Part shown: in pieces, positions 5,267 to 5,272 of the stretch
Layout of the letters: the number at the start of each line of letters is the position of its first letter
Numbering within the stretch: position 1 is the first letter of the stretch
Made by a program: the position numbers and the translations under genes
Notes under the pieces: generated by a model
Told to the model about the DNA's origin: nothing
The model's input: the letters and a program-made list of their open reading frames with translations, nothing else
Database searches by the model: none
Assembly: GCA_934623545.1 (NCBI GenBank)
Contig: CAKTVN010000131.1
Coordinates: 1 to 5,272 of the forward strand
DNA: 5,272 bases
DNA from: an uncultured Oscillospiraceae bacterium
Lineage (GTDB): Bacteria; Bacillota; Clostridia; Oscillospirales; Oscillospiraceae
Reading direction: 5' to 3'

Positions 5267-5272
5267 AAAAAA

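Noticed and set aside
5080..5272. CRISPR array or tRNA-like structure in the right flank
   Set aside because: The repeats are short, unevenly spaced and not separated by uniform spacers. The nested stems do not give a tRNA cloverleaf or anticodon arm.

Overview
The window reads as chromosomal DNA from a GC-rich, Gram-positive Clostridia-type bacterium, most likely a gut Oscillospiraceae-like lineage. The grounds are strong AGGAGG ribosome binding sites, a TTG start, a lipoprotein signal peptide, a DHHW-family protein (a family common in Firmicutes), and GC-rich hairpins with T-tracts between genes. The genus is inference; there is no marker gene here.

Layout. (1) Positions 1-199 hold no gene. 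They carry a dense series of perfect hairpins, two of which are convincing intrinsic terminators for leftward transcription. (2) Positions 200-1654 and 1668-3077, both on the minus strand, form a two-gene operon: an MBOAT-family membrane O-acyltransferase (AlgI/DltB type), then a membrane-anchored DHHW protein (AlgJ/AlgX-like). Only 13 bp separate them, and the ribosome binding site of the second gene overlaps the stop codon of the first. (3) Positions 3078-3328 are a divergent intergenic region with one good promoter candidate in each direction, both with 17-bp spacing and a TGn extended -10. (4) Positions 3329-5074, plus strand, encode a 581-residue lipoprotein with a Pro/Glu-rich stalk and a repetitive, probably beta-helical body that ends in tandem 20-residue repeats. 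(5) Positions 5075-5272 hold no gene. They carry a second hairpin cluster with a repeated CCGAAGG motif and end in a perfect 15-bp-arm palindrome.

How the genes may work together. In characterised relatives, the MBOAT protein passes an acyl group (usually acetyl) across the membrane, and an AlgJ/AlgX/DHHW partner completes transfer to an extracellular glycan. The operon is therefore best read as an O-acylation module for a surface or secreted polysaccharide. No glycan synthesis genes are in view, so the acceptor is unknown. The divergent lipoprotein may be an envelope-anchored glycan-binding or structural protein, but its link to the acylation pair rests only on adjacency. I see no sign of a defence system, CRISPR array, transposase, phage gene, tRNA or rRNA. 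The least ordinary things here are the hairpin clusters on both flanks, the Pro/Glu/Thr-rich insert in the DHHW protein, and the tandem-repeat C-terminus of the lipoprotein.
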